From Anaerobacillus sp. CMMVII (lineage in GTDB: Bacteria > Bacillota > Bacilli > Bacillales > Anaerobacillaceae), in contig NZ_JACEHK010000002.1 of NCBI RefSeq assembly GCF_025377685.1, forward strand, positions 124,001 to 188,000: a DNA stretch of 64,000 nt, given 5' to 3'. How positions within the stretch are numbered: position 1 is the first letter of the stretch; every line of letters starts with the position of its first letter. The notes under the pieces were generated by a model, which saw only the letters and a program-made list of their open reading frames with translations, was not told where the DNA came from and did no database searches. Shown here one piece after another: positions 1 to 7,701 of the stretch. The position numbers and the translations under genes were made by a program.

Positions 1-11
1 GAGGTAACAAC

Positions 12-638
12 ATGGCAAGGATTATTAATGAAGTTCAAACTCAACATAAAGTTGTTGCGATTACGTTTGATGACGGACCTAACCCATTGTATACTTCACA
101 GGTTCTAGAGATTTTTGCGGAAGTTTCTGGGAAAGCTACGTTCTATATGATTGGTAATCAAATGACTAAATACCCTGAGATCGTCGAAGCGGCAATTGAG
201 CAAGGCCATGAAATCGGAAATCATACATACACACACCCAAAGCTAACAGATCTGAATTCTAGTGATCATGTCAATGAGATCAAACTTTCAGATAAAATCA
301 CGAAAGAAATGACTGGGCAAAGTCCGACGACATTTCGTCCGCCTTATTTTGATTATAATAATGAAACACATTCAATATGTGAAAACTTAGGCTATCGCAT
401 GATAGGTGCGTGTAACCTTGATGCTATGGATTGGGAGCAACCAGGCGTGGAACATATCCTCTCAAAGTCACGCGAGCAGATAAAAAAAGGAAGTATCCTA
501 ATCTTTCATGATGGATTTGGTGACCGTTCACAAACCATCGAGGCAGTACGACTACTAGTTAAGGAACTTCACAGTCAGGGATATAAACTTGTAACTGTAA
601 GTGAGTTATTGCGGTTAGCAGAAGAAAGGATGAATTAA
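12..638 (+). CDS. Polysaccharide deacetylase (CE4, NodB domain)
   Basis: Probable metal-dependent deacetylase of the NodB/CE4 family, 208 aa. The motif TFDDGPNP (about residues 18-25) carries the catalytic and metal aspartates, GNHTYTHP supplies the two metal histidines, and FRPPYFDYN and the C-terminal IFHDG complete the active site. There is no signal peptide, so it should act in the cytoplasm, unlike cell-wall deacetylases of this family. It starts at ATG after GAGGT and is followed after one base by an acetylxylan esterase gene. That context suggests removal of acetyl groups from imported xylo-oligosaccharides; the substrate is an inference. The upstream promoter lies outside the window. 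Confidence 0.85.
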   Translation: MARIINEVQTQHKVVAITFDDGPNPLYTSQVLEIFAEVSGKATFYMIGNQMTKYPEIVEAAIEQGHEIGNHTYTHPKLTDLNSSDHVNEIKLSDKITKEMTGQSPTTFRPPYFDYNNETHSICENLGYRMIGACNLDAMDWEQPGVEHILSKSREQIKKGSILIFHDGFGDRSQTIEAVRLLVKELHSQGYKLVTVSELLRLAEERMN

Positions 639-639
639 T

Positions 640-1293
640 ATGAAGCTTGAAAAAGGGCAAAAACTATTGTTTATCGGAGATTCAATTACGGATTGTGATC
701 GGGGGAAACCTGAAGGTGAAGGATTGTTTGGCGCACTAGGAAAAGGATATGTGTCATTCGTTGATGCACTCTTGCAATCTGTTTACCCTGAACTAGGGAT
801 CAGAGTCGTCAATAAAGGGATAAGCGGCAACACTGTAAGGAAACTAAAGGATCGATGGCAAGCAGATGTAATCGAGCAAAACCCAGACTGGTTAGTAATT
901 ATGATTGGTATTAACGATGTTTGGCGCCAATACGATACACCTTTCATAAAAGACTGGCATGTGTATATAGAAGAATATGAGGAGACTCTAGAGAAGTTAA
1001 TTCAGGAAACGAAGCCCAAGGTGAAAGGCCTAGTGCTAATGACTCCTTATTACTTAGAAAGCAATGAGCAGGATGCCATGCGCCAAACCATGGATCAATA
1101 TGGTGAAGTTGTAAAACAGTTAGCTGAAAAATATGACTGCATCTTTATCGATACGCAAGCGGCTTTTAATGTTGTGCTAAAGGATCTCTATTCATCGACA
1201 CTAGCATGGGATCGTGTGCACCCCACAGCAACTGGACATATGGTCCTTGCTCGAGCCTTCTTGCGTGAGATCGGCTTTGATTGGGACCGGTAA
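640..1293 (+). CDS. axe2: Acetylxylan esterase, SGNH/GDSL hydrolase (Axe2-like)
   Basis: A 217-aa SGNH hydrolase, recalled as close along its whole length to Geobacillus Axe2, a serine esterase that removes acetyl groups from xylo-oligosaccharides. Block I is FIGDSITD (nucleophile Ser), block II contains NKGISGNTV, block III is MIGINDVWR, and block V is DRVHPTATGH with the catalytic Asp and His. There is no signal peptide, so it is intracellular. It starts one base after the CE4 stop, with AAGGATG as ribosome site, so the two are co-transcribed. A strong terminator follows at 1307. Confidence 0.93.
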   Translation: MKLEKGQKLLFIGDSITDCDRGKPEGEGLFGALGKGYVSFVDALLQSVYPELGIRVVNKGISGNTVRKLKDRWQADVIEQNPDWLVIMIGINDVWRQYDTPFIKDWHVYIEEYEETLEKLIQETKPKVKGLVLMTPYYLESNEQDAMRQTMDQYGEVVKQLAEKYDCIFIDTQAAFNVVLKDLYSSTLAWDRVHPTATGHMVLARAFLREIGFDWDR

Positions 1294-1306
1294 TGAGATT
1301 GAGGAA

Positions 1307-1338
1307 ATGCTTGGACTGAGGTCCAAGCATGTTTTTTT
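1307..1338 (+). terminator. Rho-independent terminator after the esterase gene
   Basis: Perfect 10-bp stem ATGCTTGGAC / GTCCAAGCAT with a 4-nt loop, followed by a run of T. It closes the deacetylase-esterase operon. Confidence 0.9.
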
Positions 1339-1390
1339 TAAGTAATCGGATGCGGTTCCTAAGACGATTGTATTAGACTGGGTTTTTCAG

Positions 1391-1480
1391 TAATTAGGGG
1401 GATTGGGCGCGTAGAACGAATCTAGGTAGTAGATTTACAATAATTCAGGAGAGTGGGTCACATAGAACGAGTCTACGTGA
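1391..1480. repeat. Imperfect direct repeat, two units about 50 bp apart
   Basis: TAATTAGGGGGATTGGG at 1391 matches TAATTCAGGAGAGTGGG at 1441, and TAGAACGAATCTAGGTAG at 1412 matches TAGAACGAGTCTACGTGA at 1463. The two units sit between the terminator and the GH115 relic. They could be duplicated debris of a deleted gene or a regulatory repeat; the function is unknown. Confidence 0.5.
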
Positions 1481-1696
1481 CTTGACTACGATACCTCTAT
1501 TTAATGTATATATTTCGTGAGTTATCGTCGGAATGACGGTTGTTACTCGTTGAATGTCAGCCTGCAGATCATGCGTTGCTCTAACTACACCAGAATAGTC
1601 ATAACTAGCTACATAGATTGGTGCAGCTTCGTTGTTATGGGCAAGCTTGAAATTTTCGCTTGTTAACGTATGTTCAATATAATTAACCCCAAACAT
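1445..1696 (-). pseudogene. Truncated relic of a GH115 alpha-glucuronidase (N-terminus only)
   Basis: Reading leftwards from an ATG at 1696, after a good ribosome site (AAAGGGGCGGATAAA), the first 50 or so residues resemble the start of GH115 xylan alpha-1,2-glucuronidases. The telling stretch is APIYVASYDYSGV followed by HDLQADIQRV. The similarity stops near VIPTI; the frame then runs on through unrelated residues and stops at 1445. A full GH115 protein is several hundred residues longer, so the gene has lost nearly all of its body and is not functional. GH115 removes methylglucuronate from internal xylose units, which fits the locus. The call rests on remembered family features. Confidence 0.6.
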
Positions 1697-1988
1697 TTTA
1701 TCCGCCCCTTTAAAGTTATGGAATAAGAACGCTTTTATTAAACGAGATCTAGAGTGTGATACAACCGTTCTGCACAAAGGTCTTCATTTTATACAGTATG
1801 TTATATAGTTCTTTAAGTTTTCCTGCACATTGTACTTTGATATACGAAAAAATAGACTCAAGCAAAAAAACTTTAATTTTTTCGAAATCGCCTTTAGTTC
1901 TTCTAATGTCCAAGTCAACAGGGAAGGGTATAATTTATGTTTGATGCTGTCTAAAAAGTTAAATGTTAGTATCTCCTGATTAGTAAAA
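1697..1988. other. Non-coding stretch between the GH115 relic and an inserted element
   Basis: Very AT-rich sequence. Short open frames exist on both strands, but none has a convincing ribosome site or a recognisable product. It probably contains the former promoter of the GH115 gene. Confidence 0.4.
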
Positions 1989-2181
1989 GGCTGTTTACGC
2001 AAAGTTTGTTGCTTTCGTAAAAATCCCAAAGGCCGGATTTTTACACAAAAATACTAAGATCTCACAACTTATTTAGTAAGTAGTGCTCTTTTCTTACTCA
2101 ATTTATTGAGTGATATCTTCATCTAAGCAATTTCCCCCAATTATTTTACGTTAAAAAGCCACAATGTTTACGAAAAGAGCC
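1989..2181 (+). mobile_element. MITE-like element, copy A (193 bp)
   Basis: The left end is GGCTGTTTACGCAAAGTTTG and the right end, read inward on the other strand, is GGCTCTTTTCGTAAACATTG, giving imperfect terminal inverted repeats of about 25 bp. The flanking 8-mers TAGTAAAA and TGATAAAA match at 6 of 8 positions. The interior is shared with the inverted copy at 10261-10404 (for example ATACTAAGAT and AATTTATTGAGTG). It has no open frame and sits just upstream of the GH9 gene. Confidence 0.75.
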
Positions 2182-2223
2182 TGATAAAAATACACCATTT
2201 TATATAAAAAGGGAGTTGAGATT

Positions 2224-3858
2224 TTGGACATTCAAGTCAATCAAGTAGGTTATCCTAGTAGCCAAAAGAAAGTAGCGATTATTAACGAGTTTCAAGGAGC
2301 CTTTGAAATTGTTGATGATGAGAATGGGTCTGTCGTTTATTGTGGAGAAACGGGAGAGTTGACACTGGACAATGCTAGTGGTTCTTCAGTAAGCCACGCT
2401 GATTTTTCTCTCTTAAAAAGACCAGGACAATACCGAGTGAGAGCTAACGAATTTGTTTCTGCTAGTTTTTTGGTAACTGAGCAACCCTACGATGAGCTTC
2501 AACAAAGTTTACTGAAAGCGTTTTATTTTTACCGTTGTGGGAGTGATTTACCAGAAAAATATGCGGGAAGTTGGAGCCATAAGGCATGTCATACAATTCC
2601 TGCAATTGTCTATACTGACCAAAATAGAATAATAGATTGTAGTGGCGGCTGGCATGATGCTGGTGATTACGGTAAGTATGTCGTCCCAGCAGCAAAGGCG
2701 GTTGCCGATTTGTTATTGGCGTATGAATTCTATCCGCATGCATTTAGTAGAGCTTTGCCTATTCCTGAAACAGACAATTGTATTCCTGATATTCTTCATG
2801 AATGTCGGTATGAGCTAACCTGGTTATTAAAAATGCAAGATCCTCTCACAGGTGGGGTCTTTCATAAGGTCACAACCAAAGAGTTTCCTAGTTTAGATGT
2901 CATGCCAGAAAATGATCTTGGTGATTTATATCTGTCACCGATATCTGCAACGGCAACAGGTTGTTTTGTAGCGGTAATGTCAATAGCCGCTCGTATCTAC
3001 AAAAATATTGATAAGGTTCTTTCTGAGCAATGTCTTTTTGCAGCAAAACGAGGGTGGGACTGGCTTCAAATACACAAAGAGGTTAGCGGTTATAAAAATC
3101 CAGATGACATTCTAACAGGGGAGTATGGAGACGACGAAGATCAGGATGAACGATATTGGGCAGCTGCTGAGCTTTATCGAACAACAGGTCACGATAGGTA
3201 TCAGCAGGCATTTCTTTTATTGGTAGAGGCTGACTTTCCAAAGTATGAACTTGGGTGGGCAAATGTCGGTGGTTATGGAACGATAGCTTATCTTTTAAAT
3301 GGCGAAGAAAAAGGGAATAGTAAGGTTTATAGTGAATTGCTAGAGGGATTACGAATACAAGCAGACAAACTAGTTGAGAAAAGTACTGATAATGGTTATC
3401 TCATCTCACTCTCAGAGACCGAGTACATTTGGGGAAGTAATATGGTAGTCCTGAACCATGGGATGCTTTTACTCATTGCTCACTTTTTTCATAATAATGA
3501 AAGATATGCTGAATGTGCCTTAAATCATCTACATTACTTATTAGGTCGAAATGTCCTAAATGTTAGTTATGTCACGGGACATGGGACGAATCAAGTTTTA
3601 CATCCTCATCATCGGCCATCTGTTGGTGATGGTGTTATTGAGCCGGTAGCGGGGCTTGTCTTAGGAGGTCCTAACCGAGGTCTAGAGGATGATTGTGCAA
3701 AGACGAATCTGGCTGGGCGATCACCTGCTTGTTGTTATATCGATCACGTAGATAGCTATTCTACAAATGAAGTGACCATTTATTGGAATTCGCCAGCTGT
3801 ATTTGTGGTCTCATACTGGACGAACCTGTCATATAACGAGTTAGAAAGGAATAATTAA
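2224..3858 (+). CDS. Glycoside hydrolase family 9, cytoplasmic
   Basis: A 544-aa GH9 enzyme for beta-1,4-glucan or related oligosaccharides. An Ig-like cellulase N-terminal domain (about residues 1-85, opening VNQVGYPSS) precedes the (alpha/alpha)6 catalytic domain. GGWHDAGDYGKYVVP holds the two catalytic aspartates, VTGHGTNQVLHPHHRPS is the usual histidine motif, and the acid glutamate is in TNEVTIYWN near the end. It starts at TTG after AAAAAGGGAG. There is no signal peptide, so it likely acts on imported cello-oligosaccharides as an exo-acting enzyme or cellodextrinase; exact specificity cannot be read from sequence. The next gene begins at the base after its stop. Confidence 0.88.
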   Translation: MDIQVNQVGYPSSQKKVAIINEFQGAFEIVDDENGSVVYCGETGELTLDNASGSSVSHADFSLLKRPGQYRVRANEFVSASFLVTEQPYDELQQSLLKAFYFYRCGSDLPEKYAGSWSHKACHTIPAIVYTDQNRIIDCSGGWHDAGDYGKYVVPAAKAVADLLLAYEFYPHAFSRALPIPETDNCIPDILHECRYELTWLLKMQDPLTGGVFHKVTTKEFPSLDVMPENDLGDLYLSPISATATGCFVAVMSIAARIYKNIDKVLSEQCLFAAKRGWDWLQIHKEVSGYKNPDDILTGEYGDDEDQDERYWAAAELYRTTGHDRYQQAFLLLVEADFPKYELGWANVGGYGTIAYLLNGEEKGNSKVYSELLEGLRIQADKLVEKSTDNGYLISLSETEYIWGSNMVVLNHGMLLLIAHFFHNNERYAECALNHLHYLLGRNVLNVSYVTGHGTNQVLHPHHRPSVGDGVIEPVAGLVLGGPNRGLEDDCAKTNLAGRSPACCYIDHVDSYSTNEVTIYWNSPAVFVVSYWTNLSYNELERNN

Positions 3859-4113
3859 ATGTATCAAAACCGCTTTTTAATGATAATATTTTTAGTATTT
3901 TGGATCTATGTATTGCGACTTTACTTTTTTGAGGTAGAACATTCCCTAATCCACTTTTTGTTAGGACTAACGATTTTCGGAGTGTTACTATATCGGTATC
4001 GGACAATTGTTAAGGAACCGCGAAAGAAAACTCAGGCTACTATTACAATGTTTATAGCCGTTATTGTTTTTGCTACCCTTTTTGTTTGGTATGTAAAACC
4101 GCTGTTCGTATAA
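3859..4113 (+). CDS. Small membrane protein of unknown function, three TM segments
   Basis: An 84-aa hydrophobic protein that I do not recognise. Segments at about residues 7-24, 29-46 and 60-80 should cross the membrane, with a basic loop (RYRTIVKEPRKK) between the second and third. The ATG follows the GH9 stop directly, and its ribosome site (GAAAGGAAT) lies inside the end of the GH9 gene. The two are therefore translationally coupled, which suggests a linked role, although no function can be assigned. Confidence 0.65.
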   Translation: MYQNRFLMIIFLVFWIYVLRLYFFEVEHSLIHFLLGLTIFGVLLYRYRTIVKEPRKKTQATITMFIAVIVFATLFVWYVKPLFV

Positions 4114-4129
4114 CAAAGCTTTTAAAAAT

Positions 4130-4166
4130 AAGGAGCCAGACAATTCAATTTGTAGGCTCCTTTTTC
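4130..4166. terminator. Terminator between convergent GH9 operon and MATE gene
   Basis: Stem AAGGAGCC / GGCTCCTT with a 17-nt loop and T-rich flanks on both sides. It can end transcription from either direction. Confidence 0.8.
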
Positions 4167-4190
4167 TCCCAAAAGCAGTAAATCTACTAA

Positions 4191-5555
4191 CTAACCAGTT
4201 GCTTCTTGCTTCGTTTTACCTACTAACGCCTTTTGTTCCCATTTCCTTGATCGCCAACGCCACCAAAGTAAAATCCCGCGTACCCATTCATCAGCAATAA
4301 ATATGACCCAAATGCCAATTAATCCAAACCCAAGGTATATTCCCGAAACATAATAGAGTGGTACACTAAAACCCCAAATAACAAGAATTGTTGAAACCAT
4401 TAAAAACCTGGCGTCACCTGCGGCTTGAAGAGATTGGCCTAGAACAATGTTTAAGCATCGCCCAGGTTCTAAGAGAAAGCCCATGAGTAGTAAAACTGCC
4501 CCGGTAACAATAATCTCAGGGTTATCTGTAAAAAGACCTAACAAGGACTCTCTAAAGAAAACCATAACAGTTGTAACCGAAAGAGTCAGTACCATACTTA
4601 ATTTTAAACTTCTGAAGGCCTCTTGATAGGCTTTTTCTTTTTCACCAGCGCCTATGAAGTGACCGATGATAATTTGGGTGCCTCTTCCTAAGGAAATCGA
4701 CAAGATCATCACAAAGAATAAAATATTTAAAGTATAAATTCTTGTTGATAACAGCTGTGTGCCAAGCGTAGCAATAAAACCGGTTGTTACCACCTGACTA
4801 CCAGCATAAGAGATTTGACCAATTGCAGATGGTACGCCGATACTTAATAGTTGTTTTACACGCTGCTTCTGCAAATGAAGTAAATCTTTGGTTGGTAATT
4901 GAATTTTTACTTTTTTAAATAGAATAAGGAAGTTCACAATTAATCCTAAAAATTGACTGACAACGGTGGAGATGGCCACCCCTGTTACCCCTAGTTGTGG
5001 AAAACCTAGTGCTCCAAAAATAAAGAGGTAATTTCCTGTGATATTGAGGATGTTCATCCCTACCGAAACATACATCGTATACTTTGTATGACCATGAGCT
5101 TGGATAATCGCAGAAACCGTGAGCATCAATGCTTGTAAAAATAAAGCTCCACCAACGATTAACATATAAATTCTAGCTTCTGAAAATAAGTATGCGTCTA
5201 GATTAAATAGATTTAAATAGGTCGTACTAAAAAGCGTAATGGTAAGACTAATAAATATCCCAAACAAAAAGTTCAATGAAAGCGCATTTGCAGCGAACTT
5301 ATGAATATCATTATATCTTTTTGCCCCGAGATACTGAGCAATCACAACTGCCGCACCAACTGATACGAAATTAAACAGAAAGAACATAAACATGACTAAC
5401 TGATTAGCGACCCCAACTGCAGCAACAGCTTCATCCGATACTTTACTTAGCATAAATGTATCAGCAGTCCTTAGAAACATATGTAACAAAGATTCAATAA
5501 AGATGGGCCATGTAATCGCAAAAAGGGTTAGTTTCTTGACATTGCTTTTCTCCAT
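4191..5555 (-). CDS. MATE family efflux transporter
   Basis: A 454-aa membrane protein with about twelve hydrophobic segments in two halves, typical of MATE drug or metabolite exporters driven by proton or sodium gradients. The N-terminus (TWPIFIESLLHMFLRTADTFM) and the AAVGVANQL stretch are characteristic of the first MatE domain. It is transcribed against the surrounding xylan genes and converges on the GH9 operon. Its substrate is not predictable, and a role in sugar use is not evident. Confidence 0.88.
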   Translation of the reverse strand: MEKSNVKKLTLFAITWPIFIESLLHMFLRTADTFMLSKVSDEAVAAVGVANQLVMFMFFLFNFVSVGAAVVIAQYLGAKRYNDIHKFAANALSLNFLFGIFISLTITLFSTTYLNLFNLDAYLFSEARIYMLIVGGALFLQALMLTVSAIIQAHGHTKYTMYVSVGMNILNITGNYLFIFGALGFPQLGVTGVAISTVVSQFLGLIVNFLILFKKVKIQLPTKDLLHLQKQRVKQLLSIGVPSAIGQISYAGSQVVTTGFIATLGTQLLSTRIYTLNILFFVMILSISLGRGTQIIIGHFIGAGEKEKAYQEAFRSLKLSMVLTLSVTTVMVFFRESLLGLFTDNPEIIVTGAVLLLMGFLLEPGRCLNIVLGQSLQAAGDARFLMVSTILVIWGFSVPLYYVSGIYLGFGLIGIWVIFIADEWVRGILLWWRWRSRKWEQKALVGKTKQEATG

Positions 5556-5648
5556 GATAAGCTCCTTAAAACTAGTATCCTTTTATAATCATTTTTTTTC
5601 TCATAAAAATCAATAATGAAAAGCGAACATCTTTAATTACTACAATAG

Positions 5649-5697
5649 AAAGTATAGTAACTTCAATGACTCTTTCATTATTACTGGGATATACTTT
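5649..5697. promoter_or_regulatory. Extended dyad upstream of the GH43 gene
   Basis: Outer arms AAAGTATA / TATACTTT, then GTAA / TTAC, and an inner AATGA / TCATT around CTCT form an interrupted palindrome about 50-100 bp before the GH43 start. It may be a regulator-binding site for GH43 or for the divergent MATE gene. No known operator is matched. Confidence 0.4.
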
Positions 5698-5742
5698 GAA
5701 GTATGAATGCGATTACATTTTGCAGGCGAAGGAGTATGGTTA

Positions 5743-7266
5743 ATGACTATAAAATATAAAAATCCGATTATTTCAGGGTTTCATCCAGATCCAAGTATCA
5801 TACGAGTGGAAGAGGATTATTATTTGATTACGAGTTCTTTTGAATATTTTCCAGGTGTGCCGATTTTTCATAGCAAAGACCTTGTAAATTGGAAGCAAAT
5901 CGGCCATGTTTTAACACGTAAAAGTCAAGTTGATTTAGGAACACGTAAAAGCTCAGAAGGGATATTTGCACCGACCTTAAGATATCATGAGGGTACCTTT
6001 TACATGATTACCACGGATGTTTATGGTATCGGAAACTTTTATGTCACAGCCAAAGATCCAACTGGTCCTTGGTCTGATCCAATAAAAATTCCATATGGAA
6101 ATATTGATCCCTCGTTAATGTTTGATGAAGATGGGAAGGTTTATGTGACTGCCCAAAATGGTGAAGCTGATAATTCCCACGTGATCCAATACGAAATTGA
6201 TATTAAAACCGGTCAAGCCTTAACAGAACCTGTCGCAGTCTTTTGGGGAGATGGGGGAGAATGGACGGAGGGACCTCATTTATATAAAATTAACGGCATG
6301 TATTATATCTTGAGTGCTTGTGGCGGAACAGGATATGAGCACCGGGCAATTATTGCTAGAAGCTCAGCACCGTATGGTCCTTATGAGCTTTATGATCAAC
6401 CGATATTAACGCACAATCAACTTCCGGAACACCCGATCCATAACTTGGGTCATGCTGATTTTGTGGAAGACTTAAACGGCAATTGGTGGGCGGTATTCTT
6501 AGGTGTTCGACCAGTGAACGGCGAGTATAGTGTCCTAGGAAGAGAAACGTTTCTAGCGCCAATTACTTGGACAGAGGACGACTGGCCAACCATAGATAAC
6601 AATGAAGGTAGCGTAGGATTAATTGTGGAAACGGATTTGCTAGGAACTGAGCAAACTCAAGTTCCTAGTTTTTATGACGATTTTACTTTAGAGAATTTGG
6701 TACCTTCATGGTCGTTTTTACGCCAGGAAGATAAAACAGCATATTCGTTAACAGATCGTTATAGCTGGTTGAAACTATTGGGGAACGAAAAAAACTTAAC
6801 CGATTTAGGAGCAACTTTATTTGTCAGCAGACGTCAGCAACATGTAAAGATGGAATTAAGTACGTTCATGGAGTTTGTACCTCACCAGGGCGGTGAAGAG
6901 GCGGGACTAGCTGTCAGATATAATGAGAAAGCCCATATTGAAATTGGTGTTAAAATGATTAATGATGAGCGCTTTATCGTTGTAAGTGAAACTGTAAATG
7001 GACAAACAAACGAACTGGGTCGTAAAATAGTGAAAGCAGACGTTGTTAAATTGGCCGTTCGATCAGATGAGGAAAATTATTACTTTTTATATGCTGATGA
7101 AAATGAAGAATGGAAACTTCTTGGCGAAGCTTTAGCTGCATCCCTATCTCCTGAAAAAAATGGAGGATTTACAGGTGTTTGTATCGGTCTTTATGCTACA
7201 GGGAACGGCGAGATGTGCAAGACCCCAGCCTTCTTTGACTGGGTCAGGTATGAAGCTTTGTCTTAA
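5743..7266 (+). CDS. Beta-xylosidase, GH43
   Basis: A 507-aa GH43 enzyme that removes xylose from the non-reducing end of xylo-oligosaccharides. The five-bladed propeller carries the base Asp16 (HPDPSI), the modulating Asp122 (NIDPSL) and the acid Glu176 (TEGPHL). The last 190 residues or so form the beta-sandwich domain typical of bacterial XynB3-type enzymes. The start at 5743 is chosen because GAAGGAG lies 8 nt before it and MTIKYKNPII is the usual family start; an in-frame ATG at 5707 has no ribosome site. It has no signal peptide and is monocistronic with its own strong terminator. Confidence 0.92.
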   Translation: MTIKYKNPIISGFHPDPSIIRVEEDYYLITSSFEYFPGVPIFHSKDLVNWKQIGHVLTRKSQVDLGTRKSSEGIFAPTLRYHEGTFYMITTDVYGIGNFYVTAKDPTGPWSDPIKIPYGNIDPSLMFDEDGKVYVTAQNGEADNSHVIQYEIDIKTGQALTEPVAVFWGDGGEWTEGPHLYKINGMYYILSACGGTGYEHRAIIARSSAPYGPYELYDQPILTHNQLPEHPIHNLGHADFVEDLNGNWWAVFLGVRPVNGEYSVLGRETFLAPITWTEDDWPTIDNNEGSVGLIVETDLLGTEQTQVPSFYDDFTLENLVPSWSFLRQEDKTAYSLTDRYSWLKLLGNEKNLTDLGATLFVSRRQQHVKMELSTFMEFVPHQGGEEAGLAVRYNEKAHIEIGVKMINDERFIVVSETVNGQTNELGRKIVKADVVKLAVRSDEENYYFLYADENEEWKLLGEALAASLSPEKNGGFTGVCIGLYATGNGEMCKTPAFFDWVRYEALS

Positions 7267-7274
7267 GTAAATAT

Positions 7275-7315
7275 GCAAAAATAGCCGAGGGCAGTTTGAA
7301 CTCGGCTATTTTTGC
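7275..7315 (+). terminator. Strong terminator after GH43
   Basis: Perfect 15-bp stem GCAAAAATAGCCGAG / CTCGGCTATTTTTGC with an 11-nt loop and T-run. Confidence 0.92.
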
Positions 7316-7662
7316 TGGCTAATGAGAATGTTAATTACGAAGCTAAATTTAAAAAAATATTTTTTGCTTTTCATTAACGATTTGTACGAGGTACGAGCAT
7401 AAAAACTAAAACAAAAGTACTGTCCAAGTGTTATCTCATAGTAATAAGGCCCTAATATTTTTTGTTTTTTAACAAAATTCAATGTACTTAGATAACTTAT
7501 TAACAAAGTTATGAACATATCAACAGGTTGTTAACGGTTTACCAACAGCAAATCGTTAGTTATCCACGAATATGTCCACATTATCCTGTAGACTGTTACT
7601 AAGGAGATGAGTAATTGTCTAGAAATCTATCACTATGAAGGCACCTTAGCCAAGTTTGTTAA
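7316..7662. other. AT-rich non-coding region with DnaA-box-like sites
   Basis: No supported gene. At 7560-7568, TTATCCACG differs from the DnaA box TTATCCACA by one base, and TGTCCACA follows at 7573. Just upstream are repeated motifs of the kind seen beside bacterial origins (TTAACAAAGTTATGAACATA, CAACAGGTTGTTAACGG). The role is unknown. Confidence 0.35.
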
Positions 7663-7697
7663 CAAAAAACACACCAACCTATGGATTGGTGTGCAAA
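7663..7697 (-). terminator. Terminator of xylR
   Basis: Stem CACACCAA / TTGGTGTG extended by CC/GG, with a T-run on the minus strand immediately after the xylR stop. Confidence 0.88.
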
Positions 7698-7701
7698 AAT
7701 G

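Noticed and set aside
1784-2029. 81-codon minus-strand frame next to the GH115 relic
   Set aside because: It overlaps the MITE-like end, has no ribosome site and no recognisable product.
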